This document shows positions 52,701-62,367 of a DNA stretch of 64,000 nucleotides, one piece after another. This DNA is from Actinomycetales bacterium (GTDB taxonomy: Bacteria; Actinomycetota; Actinomycetes; S36-B12): positions 53,627-117,626 of the forward strand of contig WGLX01000008.1 in assembly GCA_016125355.1 (NCBI GenBank), written 5' to 3'. A program made the translations under genes and the position numbers. The notes under the pieces were generated by a model. That model made no database searches, was not told the DNA's origin, and saw only the letters and a program-made list of their open reading frames with translations. Position 1 is the first letter of the stretch, and the number at the start of each line of letters is the position of its first letter.

Positions 52701-53786
52701 ATGGCCGAATCGCCGGATCCGCCGGGGCTGCGCATGACCGCCCTCGCTCGGTGGCTGGACGACGCGGGTGTCGCCATCGACGTCTCGGGGCCGCTCGAGG
52801 CCACCTTGTTCCCCGGTGGCCGGTCGAACATCACCTACCTGCTCACCGACCGCCAGGGGCGGTCCGTCGTGCTGCGCCGGCCGCCGCTCGGCAACGTCAT
52901 GCCGACGGCACACGACATGGGCCGGGAGCACCGGGTCCTGACCGGCATGGCTCTCGGGGGCTTCCCGGCACCTCGGCCGCTGGCCCTGTGCACCGACGAG
53001 GACGTCATCGGGGCTCCGTTCCTCGTCATGGAGTTCGTCACGGGAAGGATCCTCGCCACGGCCGCGGACGTCGCCGGTCTCGACCCAGGTGCCCGAGGAA
53101 CCGTGTCGGACTCGCTGATCTCGATGCTGGGATCGCTGCACCTGATGGACCCGGGCTCCTGCGGGCTGGCCGACCTCGGCCGAACAGACGGCTTCCTGGT
53201 TCGGCAGGCCGGTCGCTGGGCCAAGCAGTGGGAGATCACGAAGACCCGTGAGCTGAGCGACATGGACGAGTTGCACGCGCGAGTGAGCCAGCTGGTCGCG
53301 CAGGTGCCTCCCGATGCCCCGTCCGGCCTCGTCCATGGGGACTACCGGCTCGACAACGTGATCCTCGCCGACGACTCCTGGCGGACCCGCGCCGTGCTCG
53401 ACTGGGAGATGTCCACGCTCGGCGATCCGCTCGCCGACCTGGCGTTGCTGCTCGTCTACTGGTCGGAGCCCACCGACCGGCTCCGACACCGCATCCCGAT
53501 CGCCGAGGATCTCACCGACGCCGAGGGATTCTGGAGCCGGGCTCGCCTCATCGACGCGTACGCAGCGCAGGTGGGACGGTCGATCGAGCACCTGGACGCG
53601 TGCACGGCACTCGCCTGCTACAAGCTCGCCGTGATCGCCGAGTCGATCCACGCCCGCGCACTCAGCGGCAAGCAGTTGGGAACGGCCGGCTCCGACCGGC
53701 GGGGCATGGGCGAGGCCACGGAGGCCCTTGCCCTCATGGGCCTGGCCGTGACCGTGTCCGGCGCGGTCGCCGGCCTCGCGGCCTGA
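52701..53786 (+). CDS. APH/ACAD10-type phosphotransferase
   Basis: 361 aa from the ATG at 52701. The kinase-like core is VHGDYRLDNVIL with catalytic Asp214 following H212, and VLDWEMSTLGDPLADLALLL (Asp for metal). This is the aminoglycoside phosphotransferase family fold as in the N-terminal half of ACAD10/11; stand-alone versions are common in actinobacteria. ACAD10 phosphorylates 4-hydroxyacyl-CoAs before dehydrogenation, so it could partner the acyl-CoA dehydrogenase at 21952, which is distant. Confidence 0.87.
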   Translation: MAESPDPPGLRMTALARWLDDAGVAIDVSGPLEATLFPGGRSNITYLLTDRQGRSVVLRRPPLGNVMPTAHDMGREHRVLTGMALGGFPAPRPLALCTDEDVIGAPFLVMEFVTGRILATAADVAGLDPGARGTVSDSLISMLGSLHLMDPGSCGLADLGRTDGFLVRQAGRWAKQWEITKTRELSDMDELHARVSQLVAQVPPDAPSGLVHGDYRLDNVILADDSWRTRAVLDWEMSTLGDPLADLALLLVYWSEPTDRLRHRIPIAEDLTDAEGFWSRARLIDAYAAQVGRSIEHLDACTALACYKLAVIAESIHARALSGKQLGTAGSDRRGMGEATEALALMGLAVTVSGAVAGLAA

Positions 53787-53798
53787 CCGTCCGCTGAC

Positions 53799-54725
53799 CT
53801 ACAGCGGGGACGACTCCGTCGGCGTCGACGACGACCCCGATCGGATGACCATCACGATCCCGACGAACATCAGCGCCACCGCCGGCAGGATGGCCAGCGG
53901 CGGCACCTGACCGAGCGCCACGGCGGCGATGATCGTGGCGCCGGGCATCTCGAAGAGGATGGCCAAGGACACCACCGTCGCGGAGGTCGTCGCGAGCACC
54001 TTGTTGATCAGCGTGTGGCCGAGCAGCTGGGCACCCGCGGTGAGCAGCAGGATCAGGACCCAGTCCCGGGCGGAGAACCCGACCAGGGCGACCCCGCCCA
54101 CGAGGCACAGCACCAGGAGCAGGATCGAGGCCGACGCGTAGAGCCCCATCGTCAGCGTCGCCGTCGAGATCGTGGCCCGTGCCCGCTCCGACACCGTGAC
54201 GTAGGCCGCCGCGAGGACCGCCCCTGCCAGGGCGAGGAGATCACCGACCAGGTGCCGGGGATCGACCGACAGGTCGATGCCGGTCAGCACGAGGACCCCG
54301 ACGAGGGCGATGCCGATGCCGATCCAGGCCTGCCGCGGGATCTCGACCCCACGGCGGCGGGCGATCAGGGCCGCCCACACGGGCTGGGTCGCCACGAGTG
54401 CCGTGCTCGACGCGACCGTCGTGAATCGCAACGACGGGATCCACGTCGCGAAGTGGGCACCGAGCAGGAGTCCGGCGAGCCCGACCAGCCGCCACTGGGC
54501 TGCCGTCAGCCGCACCAGCTCGGACCGGTGCCGCAGCAGCACCCACGGCCCGGTGGCCAGCGAGCCGAGGATGGTGCGCCAGAAGGCGATCGCCAGCGCG
54601 GGCGCAGCGATGGCGGCGATGATCGGGCCGGACGAGGAGATGAACAGGACCGCGACCCCGAGCAGGGCCACGTCGGCGGCAGGCGGACGCCCGAGTGCGC
54701 GCGGCTGCTCGGTGGGCGTTGCCAT
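53799..54725 (-). CDS. EamA-family (DMT superfamily) transporter
   Basis: 308 aa from the ATG at 54725 (GGGAGAGG upstream). About ten hydrophobic segments in two halves, starting VALLGVAVLFISSSGPIIAA and repeated at AWIGIGIALVGVLVLTG. This is the drug/metabolite transporter pattern with two EamA domains. Substrate unknown, usually amino acids, nucleosides or organic molecules. Divergent from the CBS-domain gene. Confidence 0.88.
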   Translation of the reverse strand: MATPTEQPRALGRPPAADVALLGVAVLFISSSGPIIAAIAAPALAIAFWRTILGSLATGPWVLLRHRSELVRLTAAQWRLVGLAGLLLGAHFATWIPSLRFTTVASSTALVATQPVWAALIARRRGVEIPRQAWIGIGIALVGVLVLTGIDLSVDPRHLVGDLLALAGAVLAAAYVTVSERARATISTATLTMGLYASASILLLVLCLVGGVALVGFSARDWVLILLLTAGAQLLGHTLINKVLATTSATVVSLAILFEMPGATIIAAVALGQVPPLAILPAVALMFVGIVMVIRSGSSSTPTESSPL

Positions 54726-54761
54726 GGCCGTCCTCTCCCGTGGCGGCGGTAGCCTTTCGAC

Positions 54762-56018
54762 GTGACGACCGGCGCCGCGACCCGAGTATTCCTTGCGCGC
54801 CTGGCCGGCAGCGGAGTCTTCGACCCCAATGGCGACCAGGTGGGCAAGGTACGCGATGCCATCGTCGTCCTGCGGATCGGGAGCAACCCGCCGCGTCTCA
54901 CCGGACTGGTCGTCGAGGTGGCGCCCCGTCGGCGCATCTTCGTGCCGATGACCAAGGTCACGGCCATCGAGGCCGGCCAGGTCATCGTCACCGGCGCCGT
55001 CAACCTGCGCCGCTTCGAGAAGCGCGGCAACGAGACACTCGTGACGGCCGAGATCCTCGACCGCACCGTCGACCTGAGGGAGTCCGGGGAGCGGGTCTCC
55101 ATTCTCGACGTGGCGGTCGAGAAGACCCCGACGCGGGACTGGTTCGTCACGCAGCTGTTCGTCCGCAAGCCGGGCGGCGGGCTGCGACGTCGCGGGGCGA
55201 CGATGATCGTCGACTGGGAGGACGTCTCCGGGCTGTCCCTGTCCCCCACCCACCAGCCGGCCGAGCAGCTCCTGACGCACATGGACACCATGCGGGCCGC
55301 CGACATCGCCCACGTGCTCCAGGACCTCCCCGCGAAGCGCCGCCTGGAGATCGCCCGCGAGCTCGAGGACGAGCGGCTGGCTGACGTCCTGGAGGAGCTC
55401 GCCGACGACGAGCGGGTCGAGATCATCGAGGCGCTCGAGGACGAGCGGGCCGCCGACGTCCTCGAGGAGATGGACCCGGACGACGCTGCTGACCTGCTCT
55501 CGGAACTGACTCCCGACCAGGCGGAGGACCTGCTCGAGCTCATGGAGCCCGACGACGCCGACGACCTGCGCCGACTGCTGTCCTACGACGACTACACCGC
55601 CGGCGGCATGATGACGACCGAGCCGATCGTGCTGCCGCCGGATGCCACGGTGGCCGACGCGCTCGCCCGCATCCGCAACCCCGAGCTCTCCCCCGCGCTC
55701 GCCTCGCAGGTCTACATCTCCCGGCCCCCGACGGAGACGCCCACCGGGCGGTTCCTGGGCACCTGCCACTTCCAGAAGCTGCTGCGCGAGGCCCCCGGCA
55801 CCCTGGTCTCCTCGCTGGTGGACACCACGATCGCGCCGGTCCACCCTGAGGCGCCGCTGGACGCCCTCACCCGCATGTTCGCCGCCTACAACCTCGTGGC
55901 CCTGCCGATCGTGGACGAGAGCGGCCATCTCCTCGGCGCGGTGACCGTCGACGACGTCGTCGACCACATGCTGCCCGACAACTGGCGGGACAGCAGCGAC
56001 TTCACCGAGGAGGCGTAG
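54762..56018 (+). CDS. PRC-barrel / MgtE N-domain / CBS-domain protein
   Basis: 418 aa from a GTG. Order: N-terminal PRC-barrel-like beta domain (VFLARLAGSGVFDPNGDQVG), MgtE intracellular N domain with repeated short helices (ADIAHVLQDLPAKRR and ADVLEEMDPDDAADL), then two CBS motifs (AYNLVALPIVDESGHLLGAV). No membrane segments, so it is not an MgtE channel but the soluble regulatory part alone. It is likely to bind Mg or nucleotides. The next gene is DUF1003 (2 bp). Confidence 0.85.
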   Translation: MTTGAATRVFLARLAGSGVFDPNGDQVGKVRDAIVVLRIGSNPPRLTGLVVEVAPRRRIFVPMTKVTAIEAGQVIVTGAVNLRRFEKRGNETLVTAEILDRTVDLRESGERVSILDVAVEKTPTRDWFVTQLFVRKPGGGLRRRGATMIVDWEDVSGLSLSPTHQPAEQLLTHMDTMRAADIAHVLQDLPAKRRLEIARELEDERLADVLEELADDERVEIIEALEDERAADVLEEMDPDDAADLLSELTPDQAEDLLELMEPDDADDLRRLLSYDDYTAGGMMTTEPIVLPPDATVADALARIRNPELSPALASQVYISRPPTETPTGRFLGTCHFQKLLREAPGTLVSSLVDTTIAPVHPEAPLDALTRMFAAYNLVALPIVDESGHLLGAVTVDDVVDHMLPDNWRDSSDFTEEA

Positions 56019-56020
56019 CG

Positions 56021-56599
56021 GTGGCGTCAGGACGGTTGCGGCACACGCGCGGGCGCCCCATCGACCAGCCTCGGGGCAGTTCGCGCTCCCTTCGCCCCTC
56101 GGTCGACACCGAGCGGTTCGGCCGGATCTCCGAGACGGTGGCCCGGTACATCGGTTCCTGGGCGTTCATCCTGTGGATGACGATCGCCATCATCATCTGG
56201 GTCGGGATCAACCTGGCCATGGCCGACGGCGCCCCGGACCCGTTCCCGTTCATCTTCCTGACACTGCTGCTGTCGCTGCAGGCCTCGTACGCGGCCCCGC
56301 TCATCCTGCTCGCGCAGAACCGGCAGGCCGACCGGGATCGCGTGCAGTTCCAGGAGGACCGGCAGCGGACGGAGCGGCTCCTCGCCGACGCCGACTACCT
56401 CGCCCGCGAGATCGCGGCCCTGCGGCACGCACTCGGCGAGGTGGCCACACGCGACTACGTCCGCGGCGAGCTGCGCGACCTCATCTCGGACCTCGACGAG
56501 CTCCTGGACGAGCGCGAGCAGAAGCGCCGCAAGGCCGAACGCAAGGCGGAGCGCCGGGCCGTGGAGGCCAGCCGCGGGGACGTCGACGACCGCGAATAG
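56021..56599 (+). CDS. DUF1003 membrane protein
   Basis: 192 aa from a GTG, 2 bp after the CBS gene. Two membrane segments (WAFILWMTIAIIIWVGINLA and FPFIFLTLLLSLQASYAAPL) then a charged coiled-coil tail (ERLLADADYLAREIAALRHA). This is the DUF1003 architecture, often adjacent to MgtE/CBS-type genes in actinobacteria. The topology suggests a small integral membrane partner. Confidence 0.88.
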   Translation: MASGRLRHTRGRPIDQPRGSSRSLRPSVDTERFGRISETVARYIGSWAFILWMTIAIIIWVGINLAMADGAPDPFPFIFLTLLLSLQASYAAPLILLAQNRQADRDRVQFQEDRQRTERLLADADYLAREIAALRHALGEVATRDYVRGELRDLISDLDELLDEREQKRRKAERKAERRAVEASRGDVDDRE

Positions 56600-56608
56600 C
56601 ATCGCAGC

Positions 56609-57751
56609 ATGCCTGTTCCGAGCACCGACGCCGTCACCGCCGCCCTCGCCACCGTCAACGATCCGGAGATCAACCGGCCGATCACCGAGCTCGGGATGGT
56701 CAAGTCCATCGACGTTGCTGCCAACGGCTCGGTTCGGGTGGTGGTCTACCTCACCGTGAGTGGCTGCCCCATGCGCACCACCATCGTGGACCGGGTGACA
56801 GCGGCCGTGGAGGCGCTCGACGGCGTCTCCGGCGTCCTCGTCGAGCTCGACGTGATGTCCGACGAGCAGCGAGCCGAGCTCAAGGCCAAGCTCCGCGGCC
56901 ACGAGGAGCGCGAGATCCCGTTCACCAAGCCGGGTTCGCTCACACGCGTGTACGCGATCGCGTCGGGCAAGGGCGGGGTGGGCAAGTCGTCGGTCACGGC
57001 GAACCTCGCGGTCGCCATGGCCGAGCTGGGCCTGTCGGTCGGCCTGCTCGACGCCGACGTCTACGGGCACTCGATCCCGCGGATCCTGAACGTCACCGAG
57101 CCGCCGACGATGGTCGAGGGCATGATCATGCCGCCGCAGGCCCACGGGGTCCGGGTCATCTCGATGCTCTCCTTCAAGCCCGGCGGCATCGCCCAGCCGG
57201 TGATCTGGCGCGGGCCGATGCTGCACCGCGCCCTTGAGCAGTTCCTGTCCGACGTGTGGTGGGGGGACCTCGACGTCCTGCTGCTCGACCTGCCGCCGGG
57301 GACCGGCGATGTGGCCATGTCGACGGCCCAGCTGCTGCCCAACTCCGAGCTCGTGGTGGTGACGACCCCGCAGCCGGCCGCCGCGGACGTCGCGGTGCGG
57401 GCCGGCACGGTGGCTGCGCAGACCCACCAGAAGGTGGCCGGCGTCATCGAGAACATGAGCTCCTTCCCCTGCCCGCACTGCGGCGAGCCGCTGGACCTCT
57501 TCGGCATCGGCGGCGGTCAGCTGGTCGCCGAGATGCTCTCGGCGGAACTGGGGTCCTCGGTGCCCGTCCTGGGCAAGATCCCGTTCGACGTCGCCCTGCG
57601 CGAGGGCGGCGACAACGGGCAGCCCCTCGTCCTGAGCGCACCCGACAGTGCCGCAGGGCAGGAGCTGCGTCGGCTGGCCGCCGAGCTCTGCCAGAAGCCC
57701 CGGGGGCTGGCGGGGATGTCCCTCGGCATCAGCCCGAGTCGGCGCGCCTGA
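56609..57751 (+). CDS. mrp: Mrp/NBP35-type Fe-S carrier ATPase
   Basis: 380 aa. N-terminal MIP18/DUF59 domain (VNDPEINRPITELGMVKSID), a Walker A GKGGVGKSS (120-128), LLDADVYGHSIPRIL, and the cluster-binding CPHC (C288, C291). It is a P-loop ATPase that loads iron-sulfur clusters, acting in the cytoplasm as a dimer. Comes 9 bp after DUF1003. Confidence 0.93.
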   Translation: MPVPSTDAVTAALATVNDPEINRPITELGMVKSIDVAANGSVRVVVYLTVSGCPMRTTIVDRVTAAVEALDGVSGVLVELDVMSDEQRAELKAKLRGHEEREIPFTKPGSLTRVYAIASGKGGVGKSSVTANLAVAMAELGLSVGLLDADVYGHSIPRILNVTEPPTMVEGMIMPPQAHGVRVISMLSFKPGGIAQPVIWRGPMLHRALEQFLSDVWWGDLDVLLLDLPPGTGDVAMSTAQLLPNSELVVVTTPQPAAADVAVRAGTVAAQTHQKVAGVIENMSSFPCPHCGEPLDLFGIGGGQLVAEMLSAELGSSVPVLGKIPFDVALREGGDNGQPLVLSAPDSAAGQELRRLAAELCQKPRGLAGMSLGISPSRRA

Positions 57752-57808
57752 ATCCACGCGTCCCCGCGAGGGGTGCAACCGTTCCTGACAGGGATCTTGA
57801 CGCCGGGG

Positions 57809-57876
57809 GTGCCTCCTCGACATCCTGTAGACCAATCGGTCTAGACCGTTCGGTCTACAGGATGTCGAGGAGGCAC
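57809..57876. promoter_or_regulatory. 68-bp palindrome with two TetR-type operators before the cupin gene
   Basis: Symmetric around 57842/57843 except for two mismatched base pairs. Two overlapping sites TAGACCAATCGGTCTA (57828-57843) and TAGACCGTTCGGTCTA (57842-57857) both have the form TAGACC-N4-GGTCTA, like sites bound by NemR/AcuR-type TetR proteins. The right arm GAGGAGG is the ribosome site of the cupin gene, so the mRNA hairpin would hide it. Strong candidate for autoregulation by the TetR at 58257. Confidence 0.8.
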
Positions 57877-57877
57877 C

Positions 57878-58270
57878 ATGCGCATCAACAAGAGTGACGT
57901 GGAAGTCCAGATGGCGATCCCCGGAGCCACGCTTCGTCAGCACCGTGACTTCGGCTCGGCGGGTTCGCTGGGCCTGGTCAGCTGCGAGTACTTCACCCTG
58001 GCAGCAGGCGTGGACACCACCCCGTTGTTCATCGGGCTCGACGAGGACGCCTGCCAGTGTCCGCACTGGGGCTATGTGCTGGCGGGGCAGCTGACGACCA
58101 CCGCGCCCGACGGCACGTCGGAGACCGTGGCGACGGGCGACATCTTCTACTGGCCCGCCGGGCATAACGTACGCGTCGACAGCGACGCCGAGATCATCAT
58201 GTTCTCCCCGCAGGAGGAGCATTCCGCGGTGATCGCGCACATGCTAGACAAGGTGAATGCCCAGGGATGA
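57878..58270 (+). CDS. Cupin-domain protein
   Basis: 130 aa. It reads CQCPHWGYVLAGQLTTTAPD, then TVATGDIFYWPAGHNVRVDS, which are the two cupin motifs with conserved Gly and a metal-binding His/Glu set. The ribosome site is inside the upstream palindrome. It overlaps the TetR gene by 14 bp, so the two are co-regulated. Likely a small-molecule sensor or electrophile-related protein. Confidence 0.82.
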   Translation: MRINKSDVEVQMAIPGATLRQHRDFGSAGSLGLVSCEYFTLAAGVDTTPLFIGLDEDACQCPHWGYVLAGQLTTTAPDGTSETVATGDIFYWPAGHNVRVDSDAEIIMFSPQEEHSAVIAHMLDKVNAQG

Positions 58271-58868
58271 CCGCGACGCGCGTCGCCGACTGCTCGACGC
58301 CGGCCTGACCCTGCTCCTCGAGCAGGGGTACCACGGCGTGGGAGTGCAGAGCGTCCTCGACGCCGCCGGCGCTCCGAAGGGCTCCTTCTACCACCACTTC
58401 GCGGACAAGGAGGAGTTCGCCCTCCAGGTCATCGACGCCTACATGGCGGGCGTCCATGAGGCGCTCGACCTGAGCCTGTCCGATGCCGAGCGGCCGCCGC
58501 TGGACCGCGTTCGCGGGTTCTTCGAGATCGTCGTGACCGGGTACGAGTCGGAGGGCTACCTCGGCTGCCTCCTGGGCGGCCTGGGCCAGGAGCTCTCCGG
58601 CGAGAGCCCGGTGTTCGCGGAGAAGATCGAGTGGTGCCTGGGGTACATCGCCGGTCGACTGGCCGAGGTGCTCGACATCGCGCGGGCCGAGGGCGACCTG
58701 CCGAGCGAGACCGACACCGCCGCACTGGCGACACTGCTGGTGAATGGCTGGGAGGGGGCGGCGTTGCGGAGCCGGCTGCTCCGCAGCGCGGTCCCGCTCC
58801 AGCAGATGCTGACGTTCGCCTTCACGGCCGCCGTCACCTGCCCGCCGACCGGGGCCGCCCGCACCTGA
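58257..58868 (+). CDS. TetR-family regulator (NemR/AcuR-like)
   Basis: 203 aa. DNA-binding part RRLLDAGLTLLLEQGYHGVG then VQSVLDAAGAPKGSFYHHFA, a GxPKGSFYHHF recognition helix typical of the NemR-like TetR group. C-terminal part contains LGCLLGGLGQELSGESPVFA with a Cys possibly used in sensing electrophiles. Overlaps the cupin gene; operator palindrome upstream. Confidence 0.9.
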   Translation: MPRDDRDARRRLLDAGLTLLLEQGYHGVGVQSVLDAAGAPKGSFYHHFADKEEFALQVIDAYMAGVHEALDLSLSDAERPPLDRVRGFFEIVVTGYESEGYLGCLLGGLGQELSGESPVFAEKIEWCLGYIAGRLAEVLDIARAEGDLPSETDTAALATLLVNGWEGAALRSRLLRSAVPLQQMLTFAFTAAVTCPPTGAART

Positions 58869-58893
58869 ACCGCTCGCGGAGCGGTCCCGTCGC

Positions 58894-59268
58894 TCAGGTG
58901 GCGTCAGGATCGAAGGTCGGCCGATCCGGGCTGCTCGCTGGGGAGCCTGTGCCCCCCGCGGGCCCCGGGGTTGCGCCGTTGCCACCCGCCTTGGGCTTCG
59001 GCTCCTCGTCCAGCCCGTCGTCCTTCAGCAGGCTGGAGGCGAGCCGCCTGGGATGGAACTCCTGCAGCGACCGCACCGTGTCGACAGTCTCCGACAGGTC
59101 GATCCCCGCCGAGTCCGCCAGGTCCTTGCGGGCACCCGATGCCATCGCACGGATGTCACGCAGCCACTTGGCGGCGTCCGCCGCTGCACGCGGGAGCCGC
59201 TCCGGCCCGAAGACCAGCAGCCCGATCACCGCGATGACGAGGATCTCTCCGATGCCGACGTCGAACAT
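58894..59268 (-). CDS. tatB: Sec-independent translocase protein TatB
   Basis: 124 aa. N-terminal transmembrane helix MFDVGIGEILVIAVIGLLVF with GPERLPRAAADAAKWLRDIR, the conserved TatA/B motif and amphipathic helix. The C-terminal tail is Pro/Gly-rich. TatB pairs with TatC in the twin-arginine pathway; tatA/C are not in the window. It begins 2 bp after the HtrA stop. Confidence 0.93.
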   Translation of the reverse strand: MFDVGIGEILVIAVIGLLVFGPERLPRAAADAAKWLRDIRAMASGARKDLADSAGIDLSETVDTVRSLQEFHPRRLASSLLKDDGLDEEPKPKAGGNGATPGPAGGTGSPASSPDRPTFDPDAT

Positions 59269-59270
59269 GC

Positions 59271-60461
<1,191 letters not shown>

Positions 60462-60606
60462 CACGACCTCCGGCGGCGGACGATGACGGCCCACGAGGAG
60501 CCGGGCCCGGGTGGGCCACAGGGTTCAAGGCTAGATCAGGCTAGGCTGCTCGCGATGCGGCCGGTCCAGCGCCCGCCCGCCAGCCCGCCGCCGAGTCGTC
60601 GGCCCG

Positions 60607-61287
60607 TTGCCCCGGAGGTGCATCATCGCCAGTCCCCAGAGCGGCCAGAACGCCCCTGACGCCTCGACCTGGTCCTACGTCGACGACTGGCCGGAGGATT
60701 CGGAGACGATCCGCGAGGCCCGCGAGCGGGCCGCAGAGCTCGGCTGCCCGCCCCTCAGCCGTTCGTCCGCCTCGCTGGTCCAGCTGCTCGCCGCGACGGT
60801 CGGAGCCCAGTCCGTCGTCGAGGTCGGCACGGGAGCGGGCATCTCCGGCGCCGCGCTGCTCGGCGGCATGGCACCCACAGGCGTGCTCACCAGCATCGAC
60901 GTGGAGGCAGAGAACCAGCGCGTGGCCCGCGAGACCTTCACCGCCCTGGGGTACGACCACACGCGCACGCGCCTGATCACCGGGCGGGCCCTGGATGTGC
61001 TGCCCCGGCTCTCGGACGCGGCCTACGACATCGTGCTCGTCGACGGCGACAAGACCGAGTACCCCGCCATCCTCACGCAGGCCAAGCGCCTCCTGCGCAT
61101 CGGCGGGCTGGCGATCTTCGACAACATGCTCTGGGGCGGGCGGGTCGCCGATGCGGCCGAGCGTGACCCGGAGACCGTCGCGCTGCGGGATACGGCCAGT
61201 GTGCTGCGCTCGGACGATGACTGGCTGCCTGTGCTGATCCCGGTGGGCGACGGCCTGCTGGTGGCGCGCCTTCAGGATCGCAGCTAG
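60607..61287 (+). CDS. SAM-dependent O-methyltransferase (class I, catechol-type)
   Basis: 226 aa if started at TTG 60607. GGAGG lies at 60614-60618, inside the frame, and no ATG/GTG/TTG in frame follows it closely, only ATC codons at 60622 and 60625. SAM-binding motif VVEVGTGAGISGAALLGGM and metal-binding IVLVDGDKTEY, and IFDNMLWGG. This is the catechol/caffeoyl-CoA O-methyltransferase fold. The start is uncertain. Confidence 0.8.
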   Translation: MPRRCIIASPQSGQNAPDASTWSYVDDWPEDSETIREARERAAELGCPPLSRSSASLVQLLAATVGAQSVVEVGTGAGISGAALLGGMAPTGVLTSIDVEAENQRVARETFTALGYDHTRTRLITGRALDVLPRLSDAAYDIVLVDGDKTEYPAILTQAKRLLRIGGLAIFDNMLWGGRVADAAERDPETVALRDTASVLRSDDDWLPVLIPVGDGLLVARLQDRS

Positions 61288-61332
61288 CGTCCCGCCATCC
61301 TCCGCCCGCGAGGCGGAGGGCCCACGACAAGC

Positions 61333-61368
61333 GTCAGGGCCCCGGACCGATCGGTCCGGGGCCCTGAC
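61333..61368. terminator. Bidirectional terminator: 36-bp perfect palindrome
   Basis: GTCAGGGCCCCGGACCGA and its exact reverse complement, between the convergent O-methyltransferase stop (61287) and the DUF3117 stop (61385). A perfect 18-bp stem hairpin on both strands, with no U-run; typical of a GC-rich terminator. Confidence 0.85.
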
Positions 61369-61384
61369 GAATTCTCGGGCGGAG

Positions 61385-61552
61385 TCAGGCGAACAGCGCC
61401 AAGAGCTTGTCGCCGAGATCCTTCGCCTCATCGCCATTGAGCTCGACGACAAGCCGGCCGCCGCCCTCCAGGGGGACGCGCATGACGTATCCACGTCCCT
61501 CCTTGGTCACCTCGAGCGGGCCATCGCCCGTCCGCGGCTTCATCGCGGCCAT
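61385..61552 (-). CDS. DUF3117-family small protein
   Basis: 55 aa, not obvious from a length cutoff. Reads MAAMKPRTGDGPLEVTKEGR, then GYVMRVPLEGGGRLVVELNG, then DEAKDLGDKLLALFA. The N-terminal MAAMKPRTGDGPLEVTKEGR is a strongly conserved actinobacterial signature. GGAAGGGG lies upstream. Function unknown. The convergent terminator follows its stop. Confidence 0.9.
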   Translation of the reverse strand: MAAMKPRTGDGPLEVTKEGRGYVMRVPLEGGGRLVVELNGDEAKDLGDKLLALFA

Positions 61553-61670
61553 CTCGTACCCCTTCCGTCCGTGCGTCGTCTCGAAGCGTCTCGCTCGTGC
61601 CGCCCACGGAACACGCGGGCTGCACCATTATCCCTGAAGCCGCCTTCGCCATGTCGGCGGGGTGACGCAC

Positions 61671-62138
61671 TCAGCGCGGCAGCTGACCGGCTTCGACCTG
61701 CCGTCCGAATGCCTCCAGGGAGCGCCGGACGCCGAACAGGAAGCCCGGTCGGGCGACCGGCCAGCCGATCCGCCCCACGGCTCCCCACGGCAGGTCGAGC
61801 TCCTCACCCCAGATGAAGCGGCTGCGATTGCCTGGCAGCGCGACGACCTCCATCGTCCCGGTACCGCGGACCACGCGCCCGGTGTGCTCCACATCCACCC
61901 GGTAGGGCGGCTCCCACCGCGTGATCACCATGGTGTCCCAGAAGCCCGCCGGACCCGCGCCGGACCACGCGGCGAGCTGTGAGCCGACGCTGCGACCGTC
62001 TCCCGAGCGCACCTCGACACGGGTGCCGACCATCCACCGGCCCTGCTCGGACCACTGGGTGAATGCGTCGAAGACCGTCTGGACCGGGGCACCCACCACG
62101 ACGTCGAGCTGGACCGTGGCCCGGCCGGCAGCGGCCAC
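61671..62138 (-). CDS. SRPBCC-family (START-like) protein
   Basis: 155 aa from a GTG at 62138, 1 bp after the DivIVA gene's stop. GAPVQTVFDAFTQWSEQGRW, TGTMEVVALPGNRSRFIWGE, WPVARPGFLFGVRRSLEAFG follow the polyketide cyclase/SRPBCC lipid-pocket pattern. Could bind a hydrophobic small molecule. The end of the frame has no other recognisable motif. Confidence 0.78.
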   Translation of the reverse strand: MAAAGRATVQLDVVVGAPVQTVFDAFTQWSEQGRWMVGTRVEVRSGDGRSVGSQLAAWSGAGPAGFWDTMVITRWEPPYRVDVEHTGRVVRGTGTMEVVALPGNRSRFIWGEELDLPWGAVGRIGWPVARPGFLFGVRRSLEAFGRQVEAGQLPR

Positions 62139-62139
62139 G

Positions 62140-62367
62140 TCAGGCCTGACCGCGGAGCTCGTCGATCTCCTGCTGCATCGCGGCGAGCTGCGCATCGACC
62201 TCGTCCATGCGGTAGCCGCGGGCCACGATGTCGAAGGACGGAGCCCCGTCGCGCTCCTCCGGCCGCAGATCCGGCTCGGCTTCGGGCAGCTCGCCGAATC
62301 GGCCCACCGCGACGAAGACCGCCGCACCGAGGACCGCCATCACGGCGAGGACGAAGACGAACGTCAT
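62140..62367 (-). CDS. Small DivIVA-domain membrane protein
   Basis: 75 aa from the ATG at 62367, which overlaps the LOG-family stop (ATGA). One membrane helix (MTFVFVLAVMAVLGAAVFVA) and a DivIVA-like motif FDIVARGYRMDEVDAQLAAM, then a coiled-coil QQEIDELRGQA. Such proteins locate at curved membrane or septum sites and are common in actinobacteria. Confidence 0.82.
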   Translation of the reverse strand: MTFVFVLAVMAVLGAAVFVAVGRFGELPEAEPDLRPEERDGAPSFDIVARGYRMDEVDAQLAAMQQEIDELRGQA

